This document shows, one piece after another, positions 10,437-23,900 of a stretch of 64,000 nucleotides of DNA. The stretch comes from Lates calcarifer (lineage: Eukaryota > Chordata > Actinopteri > Centropomidae). Every line of letters begins with the position of its first letter. The stretch's first letter is position 1. The translations under genes were made by a program, and so were the position numbers. Under the pieces are notes generated by a model. The model made no database searches and had not been told where the DNA came from. It was given only the letters and a program-made list of their open reading frames with translations. Where the stretch lies: NCBI RefSeq assembly GCF_001640805.2, contig NC_066853.1, forward strand, positions 18,995,242 to 19,059,241, read 5' to 3'.

Positions 10437-11854
10437 CTAATGTGACCTTAGGGCTAAATAAACCATAAAACTAAACATAAGCCTGCCTCCCTCGCCATAG
10501 AGCCAAGTTTTTTCTCCCCTTCCCATAAAAAGCCTGCAGATGCCGCCAATCAGATGAGCACTCCATTGCACATAACACTGTACCAAAGCAACTCCACTTT
10601 GGGACCAACAAACGTCATTTTGAAACATCACATTTCAGGAGTGCGGAGAGAGACAAAAAGAGAGAGACGTAGAGACACAGAGAGAGTAAAAGAGAAACAG
10701 ATGTAGCTCAACTGTTGTGTAAGTTGAGAGGAGACAGCCCAGCCTGGGGGTGTGATTTGTGTCCTGACTTGACCTCTCCAGCAGCACTGATAAGACACCC
10801 AACGGGCATGACACACACACATACTGATGCGATTCTTTCTCTCTCTCTCTCCCTCTTTGTTTTATCTTTAATGTCTCTGACCGTGCTGCTGACCATCGCT
10901 GTTCCTCCCTTTGTAATTTATGCATTGCTGGAACCAATTAGCCCCATATGACTTTAGCTACTAGGTTAGTTACATTCCACATCAGTCTTTGCTCCTTGTA
11001 GCCTTTGTACTGTCACATTTTCTTGCTCAAGGAGCCCTCATTAACCACCTCTGACATTATTTTAGGATCTATCACTGCAGCACTAGATATATATCCCCGA
11101 GAGCTCCATTTATGTCATGTGATGTAAGCAATCTGGGGAAATCCAGCAAGACAGAGCAGAGTCTGTCAGTAAGTGTTGTGTTGAAGACCAAAGAGTGTCA
11201 GGGCTGCTGGTCCCTGACATCTCGAGTGGGGTTCATTAAGGGAGTTTTCTGTCACACTGTCAAACTCTCTGGTGCTGGGAGGAGAGGACTGAAGTGAAAA
11301 TTCAGGGAATTTCAAGCATTCAAAATAGTTTCAAAGGCTCATTTCTGATTCATCGTGGATTGAACTTGACAGCCTGGTAATATCTTATGACCGACTCAGC
11401 AATGCACAGAAACAATAAGAGCCCTTTTTTCTCCAGCTATACCACAGGCAATGGTTACTACAGTCTGCCTTTGTGTTGCTCAAAGCTCTTACTACATGCA
11501 ATGGGAGTCTATTTATGGCCGTTCACTCAGCCTGGCAATGGCTCGCCCACAGCCATATTCCATGATTTATATGAAAAATGCCCCTCTCCACCCAACTTGG
11601 GTTTGTGGTTAGCTGCGACTGGCACGCGACTCATGGTATTTCCTCCAGAATGATAGTAAGAGAGTCACACACCGGCACTCTCAAGAATAAACAAGGCCTT
11701 CTTGAAAGGCACACAGGATGTAAACACTGAAGTTTCTATGGTAAAATTACAAGAGAACAAAGAGAGAAGGAAGGAGAGAAAAGAGGAAAAGTTAAAAAAA
11801 AAAAAAAACTTTGGTCAAAGGAAAACACCAACAGAGAGAGGAAAGAAAGAATTA
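10437..11854. other. Intergenic, no gene recognised
   Basis: Contains a GA-rich stretch at 10640-10700, a short CT run near 10836-10855 and moderately GC-rich unique sequence at 11100-11660. The last part could be conserved noncoding DNA but has no coding signature. A poly-A run occurs at about 11794-11808. Confidence 0.55.
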
Positions 11855-12000
11855 GGTGAGGCAGGTTTATTTGTGTAGTACCTTTCAAACAGAGGCAATC
11901 TGCAATCGTACATTAAGCATAAAAAGAATTAAAACAGTCAATAAAAGAAAACAAAAATAAACCATGCAAGCATAAGATGACTTAAAATTAAAATACTCTA
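11855..12000. repeat. Interspersed repeat fragment
   Basis: The passage TTTATTTGTGTAGTACCTTT followed by an A-rich stretch (AGGCAATCTGCAA, AAAACAGTCAATAAAAG) resembles a very common fish repeat end that reads TTTATATAGCACCTTTC and so on. The assignment is by familiarity, not by search. Confidence 0.45.
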
Positions 12001-15000
12001 TCTACAAAGAACTAACAGGCAGAAAGAAAAACTAAGACATTACAAAGCACTTAGTGAAGGATAAAGGGATTCATTTGCATGTTATAGTGCTCGTCAAATA
12101 TTACGGTAACTATATATCCTGTTGAGTCACTGAGGCAGCCATCTCTTTAACCAGTGGAAGCAATCCTGATCCTTTGACTTACTTTATTCCCAACAACTAC
12201 AGTATGTGGTCTGTCTTACAAGAGAAATATATATATAATATCAGTCCAGCAGTGACTGCAACTGTACACATCTGCAGAGATTAAAACTGAAAAACAACAC
12301 AGTGCTGTATAACTACTTTGCTGGGTTGTGGCTCGTGGTACAGTACATTTTCTGGTTTTGGAACAATAGTGCTCATTTGCATGTTGAAGTCCTAACTTAA
12401 TACCCATAAGCCCACAGAGATTGTCTCCCCTCTCTTGTGGATGGAACTGCCCCAGGATATTTTTATGACTGACAACTATGGGTTGTGGTTCTCTGGTTTT
12501 CCATTGAGAGAGGTCTTCATTTGACCAAATGCTGAATGGCCAATTTAGCTCCTGAGAATCAGACTTTTTTTTGAGTTTGCCATAATCAAAATGTCAGATT
12601 TAGTTAGTGAAAAGTTTCCTACAATTTTATCTGTGTGGCAAATGGACACACGTTAGTATTCATTACCAGTTAGCTTGCCACAAGTCATGAGTTTTAAAGT
12701 GTTACTCATCAATGGCGGGGAAGGGAGGGCGAAAGGTATCCTGCTGCAGCAGTGGGTCATTCAACCACTGATGAAAATATTCATAAGTGTATTAGATTCT
12801 GCGTCCCCTCTACTCATGTGTGTCATAAGGTGTTTCACGCTTGTTTACGTTTTTTCACCTAGGAACATATCGGTTACCTGAGCCCCAGGCACTAATAATC
12901 TGCATCCAGGGTACGTGTGGGCGAGAACAAAGTATCAGGAGGACATTTGAAAACAACACCATCAACAACACTCAAAGCGTCTGACAAACACTGATTGCGG
13001 ATCCTAACAAAGCAGAGTGTGTGTTGGGGAAAAGCCTAGCACTGAGTTGCAGGTAGAGGCAGTCCGTCTCTGTGTTCCAACCACAGGAGCTGTCCCATCA
13101 CTGCTGTGGTCGAAGATTTGTCTTCTGATAAAAGCATCAACAACAGCATCATTGTCTGGTTTTTTAGTTTGGGGGTGTTAGCTCAGCCTCTGGGCTGTTC
13201 CACTCCACATCTACTCTACGGTGTCTGTATGAATCATTCTTTAACATTTACATACCGGGAACTTAGCTTATTGTTTTTATCAATAAAAGCTTACACCAAA
13301 AGGAAAAATTCCTGTTGTTTCAAGCAGCAAACAGAAATGGTTGTAGTGTTCTGAGTGTGTGCTTTTTAGCTAATGTCTTTGTGTCTGCACATAGCTGAGA
13401 AGCAGACATAACAGAAGTAAAAGAGAAAAAAAAAATCAACCAGTGATACACCCAGCAGAGAACAAAGCAAAGGAAATGTTAACCAAAACCCTCTTTTTCA
13501 AATTTACAGCATAGATGTTTTTTTTTTTTTTTGTTTTTCATCTTTTCAGCAAGCAAAATTTTTTGTTTTCTCACAGCTTTGTTGTGGCAAACACTTTTAT
13601 TTCAAGTTATCAATTATTGGAGCTCAAATGCTCAGTTTGTAACCTCCTGTCACTTTCATCCTGAAATTTATTGTTTAAACTTTTATTTTTGAAGGTTTTA
13701 CATGAATAAAGAGGCTATAAAATTTGTTAATGTTTTGTTACAGACATAAACACTGACAGAAAATGTTCTCAGTGGGGATAAAAATATTCAAAAACAAAAT
13801 GTTTACAGCTACAAAATGTATGAATATATGCAGTTTGCACTAGAGTCATAGTAATCAGAGCTGTTTGATTGATCTTTGCTCTATGACTTCTTCATATAAC
13901 ACATCTGCCTATTTTCAGATTCTATTATTGTTCACATCAGGATACTGTCACTAAAATCTAATTTGTTACTCTAAATACTGAAATGACCCATATTAACCGT
14001 TGTACCCATCTGCTGTCCTAATACAGGTACTGCCACCTACTCTGCATGGTTGCTATGGTAATATCACATTGTTCTGTGCTTTTAATTTGACTCTTTTGAT
14101 TTGACCAAAATAGCTTCAACCCAAATGACTTAATCAAAATGGGAAATTCCCATGTCTACATGAAAATACTACATCTTTTAATGGCTGGGGGATAATAATA
14201 ATACTTGATAAAAGAGCTTATAGTAGGGAAAAAGAAGAATAAAAAAATCTAAATCTGGAAGGGGGCAACTCTTTGAAACCATTAACTGTGAGTGAGACAA
14301 TAAAATTGAGATTAAAAAGCCAAAGAGCACATTAGAAATGGTCCAGTCTCTTTTTGTTTTCAGTCTAAACTTGGGATTGACCCAGAGACCCTTGCCCAAG
14401 AATCAGACTGAGCAGCTCACAGGGGATTAAACAGTCCAGGATTGGATAAACTCTTGATTCTTTCTCTATACAATGCACGTGTTGCGGTATCGACTGGTAG
14501 TCTCCTTCAGCCATGGGACAAAAAAATCCTTCCCAAGTCCCTCTACTATTGCTCTCAATGATGTTATGGAGTTGGCGCTCTGTGGCTGCCCAAATGTGTG
14601 TGTTCTAAGCTACTCAGTTATTGACTTAGAGAGTTCAGGGAGGAGCTCATGTCAATAAGCTGGCCTGCCCCATGCTGGCTGCACCATATGGAGAGGTCTG
14701 GTTGTAATTCGTGGGACAGGCCAGGGCATAGTGCCAGGGAATTAGAGAGGCGGGCGGCAGGAGACATTTTAATTTGTGCTGCCATGTGCAAAGGCATGCA
14801 CCTCCAGCCTGGGTCGGTTCCTGTGATTAGGCCAGCTAGCGTATTCTTAGAAGAGGGGAGGAGCAGGAAAGCATGGGGAAATAAAACAAGACCCAGGAAA
14901 TGCTATTGATTGTTTGACACGAACTGTCTTAATATAATGATGTGACCAGGTCTTAGAGCAACATCCTGACTCCATCAAGACAAAAATATCATCAAAAAAT

Positions 15001-15510
15001 CATCATCAGAAATACATTTAATCCCTGGCATCATCAGCTTCAGACAGCAATTAGAGACCATTTCATTCAAAGCACTATGTGTAACACACCAGACTAAGAT
15101 CAGTGACTCACCTGATTTAAAGCTTCATTTGTCAATATTTCATATTAACAACATATTACTTTGCCTGATGTTAAAAAGGCTGATCACTGTATCAAAATCC
15201 TGCAGTTCCCCTCAAATCTATGATTTGCTTTCAGCAAAAAATACTACTACTGACAAACCAACCATACACTACTTGCTTAACACCAAATGGCACAAGTTAG
15301 CAACTAGCTGATAAGGAAAGTGGACCATGTCTGCTGCATGTTTAAGGTATATTTAGATAATTTAAAGTGCAAACGTGCCACACTTTATATTCAGCATTAA
15401 AGAAATATTCAGTGATGTCTTGGTGTTGAATTAGTCTCAAAACTTGTATCAGTTAGTTAGTTAGCAGGCTGTTCGCTGCATGGTTTGTCAAGACAGATCC
15501 TGTGTCAAGG
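12001..15510. other. Intergenic, no gene recognised
   Basis: Mostly AT-rich single-copy-looking DNA with poly-T at about 13519-13532. A more GC-balanced block at about 14640-14900 contains several short CTGGCC/GGCCAG words. No splice-flanked coding segment or RNA gene is apparent. Confidence 0.55.
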
Positions 15511-15671
15511 AACTTGCCATGGATAGCGTAAATTTTTGCAAAGCGTTGGAGCAGTGTGACAGCCATAAAGCCTCTCAAATTTGCGCTGAACTGCAATTGG
15601 GGACTGAAAAACTTCTTGCCAGGCGGCAATTTTTGCAATGCTGCTCCAACGTCAATTGTTGAGCCATGGGC
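15511..15671. repeat. Inverted repeat, possible fold-back element
   Basis: CGTTGGAGCAG at 15544-15554 has its exact reverse complement CTGCTCCAACG at 15641-15651. Further out, CTTGCCATGG (about 15511-15520) pairs with CCATGGGCAAG (about 15664-15674) with one base difference. The arms are imperfect between these blocks. The centre reads open for 60 codons (15480-15662) but matches no protein I know. Confidence 0.55.
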
Positions 15672-15674
15672 AAG

Positions 15675-18600
15675 GGAATGATATGCTTACAAAAACTGCA
15701 AAGCCAAAGCTGTCAGATGCTGATGGCTATGTCTCTCTGAATGATACCTGAAACAAAATAGAAAAAAGGAAGTGTAAAGTGACTTTTGGGACACTCTGTA
15801 TATTTGTATTATTTTTAAATAAGAAACTGTGTGATGACATACTTTATAAATAGTAAAGATGCGCCATGTTATGTATTTTATGTTCATTTAAGGTTGTATT
15901 TTTTGCCTCCTGGCAAGTCTAATATTCACTCTTTTGTAGCTCTGTTTTTGGTCTTCACCACCTCCTGAGGGTAACACCTGAACGAACGTTAGCTAGCTAG
16001 TCGCTAACTTTGTCTGTCTGCTGTTTGTAGTAGAGTTCTGGGTCAGACAGCTTAACAACTCACTATAAAGTCCCATAAAACCAGAGGAACTGCAGATGTG
16101 GATGATAATTCTCTGTAGGTTCATCACTATGAGTTACTCCTCCACACTGATACATTTTCTTATCATCATTTGATGCATCAAAATTAGAAATACATCAATT
16201 ATAGCTGCTTTGAAGTTATTCTTCTGGTGAACATTTTAGTTTTTCTTGTTTCTTGTTTTTTGTGACATCGACAACTTGTCACTGCTTTGGTGTTTTGAAC
16301 CCAGTGTAATACAGGCCCAGGCCCAACATGTTGAAAATACAGTTACACAGTATAGACTGCAGCAACATTTCTTCTGCCATGTGTTGCTGTCTCTGGAAAC
16401 ATAAAATCTACTCTGCTTCCTGCAGGAAAGCATTTATTCTGGGACAAAGGGATCCTATCACTTGTGTTTAGAATACTGTCATTGGTATTGAATGGTAGAC
16501 TATTTATTAGGATAGGATTGCAAATGATGGGCATTTATCTAAAATGTTTCATAGAATGCTATTTAAGGCTTTATTTGTTTAATCTTTTCTGAAGAGTCTG
16601 CTTTTGTGTCTCATGCCATATGTAGTCTTACTAAAGTATCTCCTTTTTCAATGGAAACTGTGCAGGATTTGGTTATTTCAATTAATTACAGAGTCAAATA
16701 GAATGTATGGCACTACTCAAACATGCAGTACCTATTTTTAAGCCTGTTTTGATGTTAATTCAGTAGTTTAGTAATTCCTTTTAGGTCAGAAGCAGGTATG
16801 GTGTAATTGTCATTTAACAGTGTCACATTAAGCTCTGTGTCTTTGATTATCTCATCACAAAGAGTCAACTGGTGTAATTCTGAGGGTGGATTTGGTCCGG
16901 AGGGACGTGTTGCAGCCTCTCCTGGCTCTGGCAGGGAGGGAGCACCTTTACATCTCCACGGTGACAGATTCCCATGAAAGAAACAGAGCAGCATGCTCAG
17001 CAGCTGCATAAGATGAACAGCTTCGTTCTAAAATGAGACATCCTGGATTTAGCAAAAAACAAAAAGACCCACTCTTTCTACCAAAAAACCTCTGTCCAAT
17101 TATGGATCTGTTGTAGAAAATGTTGAATAATTTGTTGTTGTTGTTTTTTTTCTTCTTTTTAAATGAAGTCATTATCCAGATAATATTCTAATAGGCCTCA
17201 GATACATTTTACACCAAAATAGACAAACTGTGTCTTTAAAATCCCTGTTTTTGTAAAGGATGTGTTGATTTGGGCTATCATGTTTAAAAGCCTTTACTTT
17301 GCTGTGAGCTGTGATTTATGTTCAGTAATCCTGTGTTGCAACCCTGAGCTGATCAAATTCACTGGAGGCTTCTAAGGTGTAAAGCTGTGAGCATTCCTCT
17401 GTTTCCTAGACAATGGGATTATGGGATATAGACAGTGAGATAGGCAGCCTGGGTATAGGGAATGACCTTGCTCTCATTAGTGAGCTGGGGAGAGAATGGC
17501 AATTATCATTTTAAGTCCCACAGGAAAACAACTCTAAAGGGACTTGTTAGGTGTGTGATACACTGTTCGTAAAGGTGACACCTTTTCCTCATGTAAGACA
17601 CTGATGTATGGATGTACCTTTTTCCTGGGAAAGAGCTCTCAGGTAAACCATCTTAACAACTTATTTATTTGTTTAAAACATCAATCATTTGTGGTTAATA
17701 TGGCTACTGTGTGTTAGATTCAGTTACATTTAAATTCCAACATGGAGCCAATTGAAGCCCTGGACCAAAGAGGAATTTATGAACACCCACCCACCCTATC
17801 AAGGAATGACAATTGGACTTGCAGACAACTGAGGCACAAGCCAATTAATCACAGCAAAAGAATCTGTGCTTTCACTTTCACTCAAAACCCTTCAATTTCC
17901 AAATACAGTAATGTAGGTGATGCCATGATGTCACTGGACTCAAGCCACATTATAAAACCTGGATAGTTTCACAGAGTGCGCTCACACATGGCAAGGACTT
18001 TGTATGAACTCACACATACAGTACATTTCAAGGGAACATTTGAAAATACACTGTGGAGAGCACACATTACTTATTATATACTATTTCCACCCAAAGTGCT
18101 GTGATGGTTGAGTGGTATGACATTGCTTGCCACAGACATGCAATGTACACATTGGACATTTTAACCCTGTGAGGGGACTCAGTAGGGACATGTCCAGCCT
18201 GAGAGACGCTGTTTCCTGCTACTTCCTACCCAAACTCATTGGATCCCTCTTTATTTTTACAACCAGGATTTTATTTTCATAGTCTTGGCCATCACTCACA
18301 TCAGTTAAGACATTATTCTATTCCCTGGTTTAATTGCTGTCATATGGGAATGTGGCAGTTGACCCATAATTTTACAACAGATGCACGTGGCAGCCACAAA
18401 AGCAATCCAAGTTCCAGAAGGCAACAATATTAACCGCACAACTTATTTGGAAGCAAACTTTTCTGAAAGTTACAACAAAATAATAACATTAAATTGTATG
18501 TTTCCTAGATACTGCCCAGTTTGTCTGTGTTAATGTCCATTAGATTTTGCATCTACTCTACCGTCTAATGTTGACCTATCCTACTTATCAAAGCTGTGTG

Positions 18601-19039
18601 TGCATAATGTTTTATAGTGCAGTAGATAAAAATAAATTTTCATTTTTGGTTTCAGTTCCAAACAAGTGGCCTAGATAATTGTTAAATTGTTGCCCTGTGA
18701 AACTCTGCAGTAAATGTCTGCAAGCAATGTCATCTCATCACCAGAGGTGAGTGAGGAAAATGTTACTGTGGTGTGTAAGAATGATGACAAGCTATAGATT
18801 ATCCTTTTGACAAAAACCAATAGAAATATTTATTAATTTATGGTGAGCTTTTAATGGCATTGTTACAATACGAGTGCCTTGATCAAAGGCATATCAAAAA
18901 ATTAGTGAAAAATGTGTGCCTCTGTGTGTATGTTCATGAGAGAAAGAGAGGCTGTGCGTGTGTGTGAGTAAGTGTTGGGGGAGAGCCGATTCACTGTTGC
19001 TAATGACTGCCTTCCCATGAGCTTAATCAAAGATTTGTA
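15675..19039. other. Intergenic, no gene recognised
   Basis: AT-rich. Near 15784-15805 the text TTTTGGGACACTCTGTAT resembles the termini of some DNA transposons and may be related to the inverted repeat just upstream. Otherwise I see only short frames and A/T tracts. Confidence 0.5.
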
Positions 19040-19830
19040 CATTTAATTGCTGTCAAGTCAGCGCTCACCACCTGCCACGTCTTGCCACACATGTGCTCAC
19101 CCCCTCTCTGGGAGCATTTCCAGCTCCATCTATCATCCCTGGCTGAAGGCTGAGACAACACAGCCTGCTGGGCAACCTGCACTCAGCCGTCCAGCCGGGC
19201 CCAGCCAGGCCTGCACAGCATGGGCCCAGAGAGTCTGCTCGGCGCGGCAGGAGGTCTGTCAGCACCTGGGCCTTACAGTGCCGAACCATTCCTCACATTA
19301 TTAAAAACAGACAAGCCTAAAACTGACACCGAATAAAGCCAGCAAGATGTATGTTTTTGTTTTCTTCTCTCGCGGAGGCATTGACACGGCCGCGTGCAAC
19401 CTGGCCATGACATGAGATACGTATCAAAGCAGAGGAGCTCTGTGAAAAACCGCCAACCCCTGCGCCTCTTTAGGCCTCACCCTTACTCCCACGCTAACCG
19501 CTATCACCGCGTGTGAGAATTGGTGGTCTGCTTTGTCCCTCAGCACGGCCCAGGATGGAATGTGGGCCTGATCTGTTATCAGTCTCAGCTTGTTTTCCCA
19601 GCTGATGCCCACAGGCCTGGTGCAACACAGCCACACTCTTGCACGAGCTGTGCGGGGATCTGTCAGGACTGTTCGCTAATGCCTCTCACCTTTGGATTTG
19701 TGGGGCTATTACAGTATGCATGACAGCCATTATTAGTCCCCACAGACCGGAGCCTCCCAGGGAGCTACAATACAATACAGTAATGCATCATCAGGTGGAT
19801 TTTGTGAAGAGTGGGAGGCTTGTGCTGTGA
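19040..19830. other. GC-rich noncoding island
   Basis: Base composition is clearly richer in G+C than the flanks, with CpG-containing words around 19185-19260, 19370-19400 and 19490-19515. Open frames on both strands reflect the low stop density and have no recognisable domain. It could be a regulatory element or a decayed CpG island. Confidence 0.35.
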
Positions 19831-20855
19831 ATGCTGCCAGACAAGACCCGGGAAGGCATGTGGAGGCTGTTTTATAGCTTGCTGGTCATAAATGGTTGTT
19901 GGATGAGCATCTCATAGTATGCTATTCTGTGTGATGATGGCAACTGTATATGGTATCTTAAATCTAAAATCTGACACCTGCAATTCCCCAAAACTTTATA
20001 AGCTGTAATAAATAGACACTTATAAAGGTGCCATATGGATCAGGAACAACCCACGAACCCACGAAACCCTGAATAGTGTGGCCTAGCAGAAGGTTTTATT
20101 TTGAAAAATTGTGAGGTTTTTACCCAGAAACTTCAAAAGTAACAGAATATGATGCTGGGAACAGACCAGTTTTACATGACTCATTTCACACAAGATCACT
20201 TAGAGTGTGACGGTGGCTCAGGTGTTACAGTTAATCCAATGTTATACTCATCCTTGAGAGTTTGCTAATTATCCCATACAAGGCTCCAGGCTAGACAGAA
20301 GAAAACAGGCCTGACCTGTACAGTGAGAGTCAGTTTGAATGCAAGCTGGCAAGTCTGGGCAAGGCCTTCTGTAGCCTGGCATCTCCTGGGGCCAAAGCAC
20401 TGCATGCAAGGTGTGATCCAGACATGCTCCCATGGGTGCCTGAGCCAGGGAGCAGGTGGAAGGCCTAGCAGCCTGTTTGACTCCCTGAGCTCATCAGTGG
20501 CCCAGTCTTTTCACTGTCTTAAAGGAAAGAGGGAAGGTGCAGATTCTTACTTCCTTCACATTCTGTCAACCAAGGGATTTCCCTGATGGAGAGATATAAT
20601 ATAATGTCTGATTGAAGAATGTGAGGATTGCCTTGAAATAATGATCACTTTTAAACCCACTTTGTCAACTTTATTGTTCTTGAAGTTCTCAATTTCAAAT
20701 CTGAGCTTGGCAAAGAGAGGAGTGTTTATTTTGGGTTGTCTAGGTTACTCGTGTTTGAATATTGATTGCTGGTTCAATGTCTGCTTTTATGCCTTTTCCT
20801 TTTATTCAGCTGCACCTTTGGGTGCTCTTTTTTTTTTTATCTTGTTAGAATTTGA
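19831..20855. other. Intergenic, no gene recognised
   Basis: Moderate composition, and no coding or RNA signature. A poly-T run occurs at about 20829-20838. Confidence 0.5.
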
Positions 20856-20990
20856 AGCAATAGTTTGACACACTGGGAAATATAGTTATTCACTTCCTTG
20901 TTGAACATTACATTACAGCTAACAGGCTAATAGCTCCATCCAGCTTCATATTCAGTCATGACAGTGGTGCCAATCTTCTCGCCTTGCTAT
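20856..20990. repeat. Rearranged copy of a common fish repeat
   Basis: AGTTTGACACACTGGGAAAT (about 20862-20881) resembles the forward start of a frequent percomorph repeat. From about 20915 to 20985 the sequence looks like an internal part of the same repeat in reverse complement, for example CCAATCTTCTCGCC and GCTTCATATTC. The two halves therefore appear to be in opposite orientation. Confidence 0.35.
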
Positions 20991-23900
20991 GGGCAAAATC
21001 TGTGGAAAAAAATCGGTCTTGTCTTATGTATGTAAAGAAAAACTACATCAGATGTGAAGATGAAAAGTGCTGTACAGCAGCACAGATTCCTGAGCTGCAG
21101 CTTCATCATCACTGCATATAAATCCTGTTTTATGGTGTAAAAATTCTTCCCTGCTGTTGAGTTACACCCTGCTGTGCAGAACCCAGTCTCACTGTCAAGT
21201 GGAAAATGTCCTCACGTTCAACTCTGTCTACCCACCCTGACTAAAGTGGCTTTGATTGGTGAAATCAGAGGCTTCAACTGGGATCCACCTCCTCTAGCTT
21301 CTTTCAGAGAGCAGTTTAATTATTGATGCAGCAAATGCAGATGCTCACGGTGATTGCAGCACATTAGTGCTCCTGATTCATTTGACTCAGTATGTTTCTC
21401 CATCTTTTGAGCGGTAACCTGGACAAAATCGAACCAGACAACCCAGTTTGAGGGTTGCACCAGTGGAGAGGAGGCTCGACCATATGGCCGCTCTTCAGGG
21501 AATAGAAAATAGATAGAGTTCACGATCTCTCTCATATCGTGACAGCAGATGCAATCCGAGTGGTCTGTTTCGCTGACTCACATGTTTGGGCCACCCACGT
21601 ATGAGAGTGCCAAGCTAAAATCACACACTGTTTCCACGACAACCATAATTTATACCTTCAAAACAACTTTTTCTTTCATCTCGCACAAAAAATGTAATTA
21701 GAAACTAGCTTCTGGACTCACAATGTCACAAATACTGGATTTTTGTAAAGTTTTAGCAAAATAAGCATAAGATAGTGATCATGTTCCTTTCTAAGAGAGG
21801 ACCAGACTTTGCCTAACAGGTAAACGAACCTCAAAATGAGGTTTGTGAGACAAAACCTTGGAAAACAGATCTTTTTAGCAATTTGGCATGTTGCCTGTTA
21901 CAGATGTTGGGCTCAGGCAAAGGCAAAAAGCAGCACAAATCCACATAAATCACACAGCAAGACAAGTGGAAAAGTGTTTTGTGAAAACCTAATCCTCCAT
22001 TCTTGAATTTTATCTAACTTCCTACTGTGATTTCCTATCTCAGGTCAAACATGACTTCCTACTTCTTGATCAATCTGGAGAATTTCATATCTCAGAGCCA
22101 AGATATCACTTAAGAGAAAGTCAAGACCTTTCGGCGTATGAATGGGAGGAAATGGCTGGAGAGTTTACCCACCATGCTAGTCATTCCAAAATAACACCCT
22201 TTCTTTGCCTCCCTGCTCTCAGGTTAAATACCAAAGCTTGTTTTCCCTGCAGAGATTTGATTTGCTTCCATGATTTGAAAGTGAGCATTTAAAAAAGCAT
22301 TCTGTGGAAAGTTTTCAGATCTCTCTCCTCTTTCACCCCCACCCCCCACCCCACCCCCCACAGTGAAAACAGGGCCCGATCTGGCCCTGGCCCCGGCCCC
22401 CGGCTTGTTGGGACAGCTGCTCAGATGATCTGGGCTCTCTGCAGGTTCCATGATTCACTTTCTGAGTCAACACCACGAACTTGAGCTCTAGCCTTGATGC
22501 AGTCGTGATTCACGGGCAGATTTGTAAATTTGAATGATTGCTCAATTTGATGTGTATGGCATAAATACTTCAGTGTTTAATCTCAAGTGTGTAAGAAAGG
22601 CCAATAAAACAAAAACCAAAACATGTACAGTATAAAAATTTAGAATAATATATACATTCTATCATTCCAAAACAAGGGCACTGTAGAGCTTTGATAATTT
22701 TTTTTTTTTTTAAGACAGAAAACATTTCCTCTCTCTTCCATCTGGTGCACAAGGCACATATTGCTTTGTGTTTGTTGTCATGAGATTTGAGTTTTACAAA
22801 TTATTTTGAGATAATGAGGAATTTTCTGCCGTGTTTGGAGGGTAATTATCACAACACAATTTTTGTGACGACAAGAGAGGAGCAGCTGAACCAGTGTTAC
22901 AGCTGACAGTCACACATGTGAGATCCATTACCTATAAACTGGTCATTTGCTAGATCTTTTTTTTTTGTTTGTTTTGTTTTTTTGTTTTTCACTGTTGCTG
23001 AAATATTAGAAGGGGAAAAACTGCTGTAAAAATTCAAGCCGTTTATTTTGTTTCATAACAGTTATTTTTGTGCTCACAACTTTCACATTTTGACATAGGT
23101 GTTGTACTTTGCCACAGTGATTCTGAAAAACTTAATTGCCATTTTCCCCCTCCAAACTCCAAACTATTATAATACAAATTGAGCTTAAGTCACGTAATGA
23201 TGACGCTCTTCCAGACTTCACAATTATTGCTCAACAACATGGCTAGTTTATCCAGTTTTCCATCTCCAGAACTCATCTGCTACAGTGATGGGCTCTTTTG
23301 CAAAAAATATACTTTTACTGGAGTTAAATTTTTACATATTTCCACTTTATATTGACAGAACACATTTTTCTCACTCATTGCCCATTGGATAACTTCAAAG
23401 AATGTATGTAATGACCTGGAAGAATGCAGTCTGTAGTGTGAGAAAGCACACTCCTTTTTTTTTTTTTTTTCTTTTTTCTCTGACATGGGGCATTACCAGA
23501 AAAGCTTCCAGTCACACCCATACGATGAGGAAAGGGTGAAGGTTTTAGTGTGGCTGATCTGGATTGCTCTGGTTCTGCTGCTCACCCTGGACTGAATTAG
23601 CAAGCCCGTCTTTCAACCGGTACCTCCCTTACCAGTCTGGCATGGAGAGTGTGTGGGCTGGGATGGATTAATGATGTCAGGCCAGCAGTTTTGTCACTGC
23701 CACTCCCAGTCTGCGTATAAAGCCACTAATCACCAATCTACCTTCGGCAGACTGCTCTGAGTTCCCTACTCATGCTAAATATTATTGTTGTGAGTTGTAG
23801 GTCTAGTGACTCATACTTTCCATTGACATCTTACTCATTCAGTTGCTACAATGGGAGGGAGTGGCTTTCTGCTGACACAGTGGTACACACATTCCCACAC

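Noticed and set aside
15480..15662. 60-codon frame as a transposase fragment
   Set aside because: No transposase motif is recognisable, and the frame lies in the inverted-repeat region, so chance is more likely.
18100..18150. Second tRNA/SINE-like stretch with TGGTTGAGTGGTATGAC
   Set aside because: Only a loose A-box match, without B-box, tail or flanking direct repeats.
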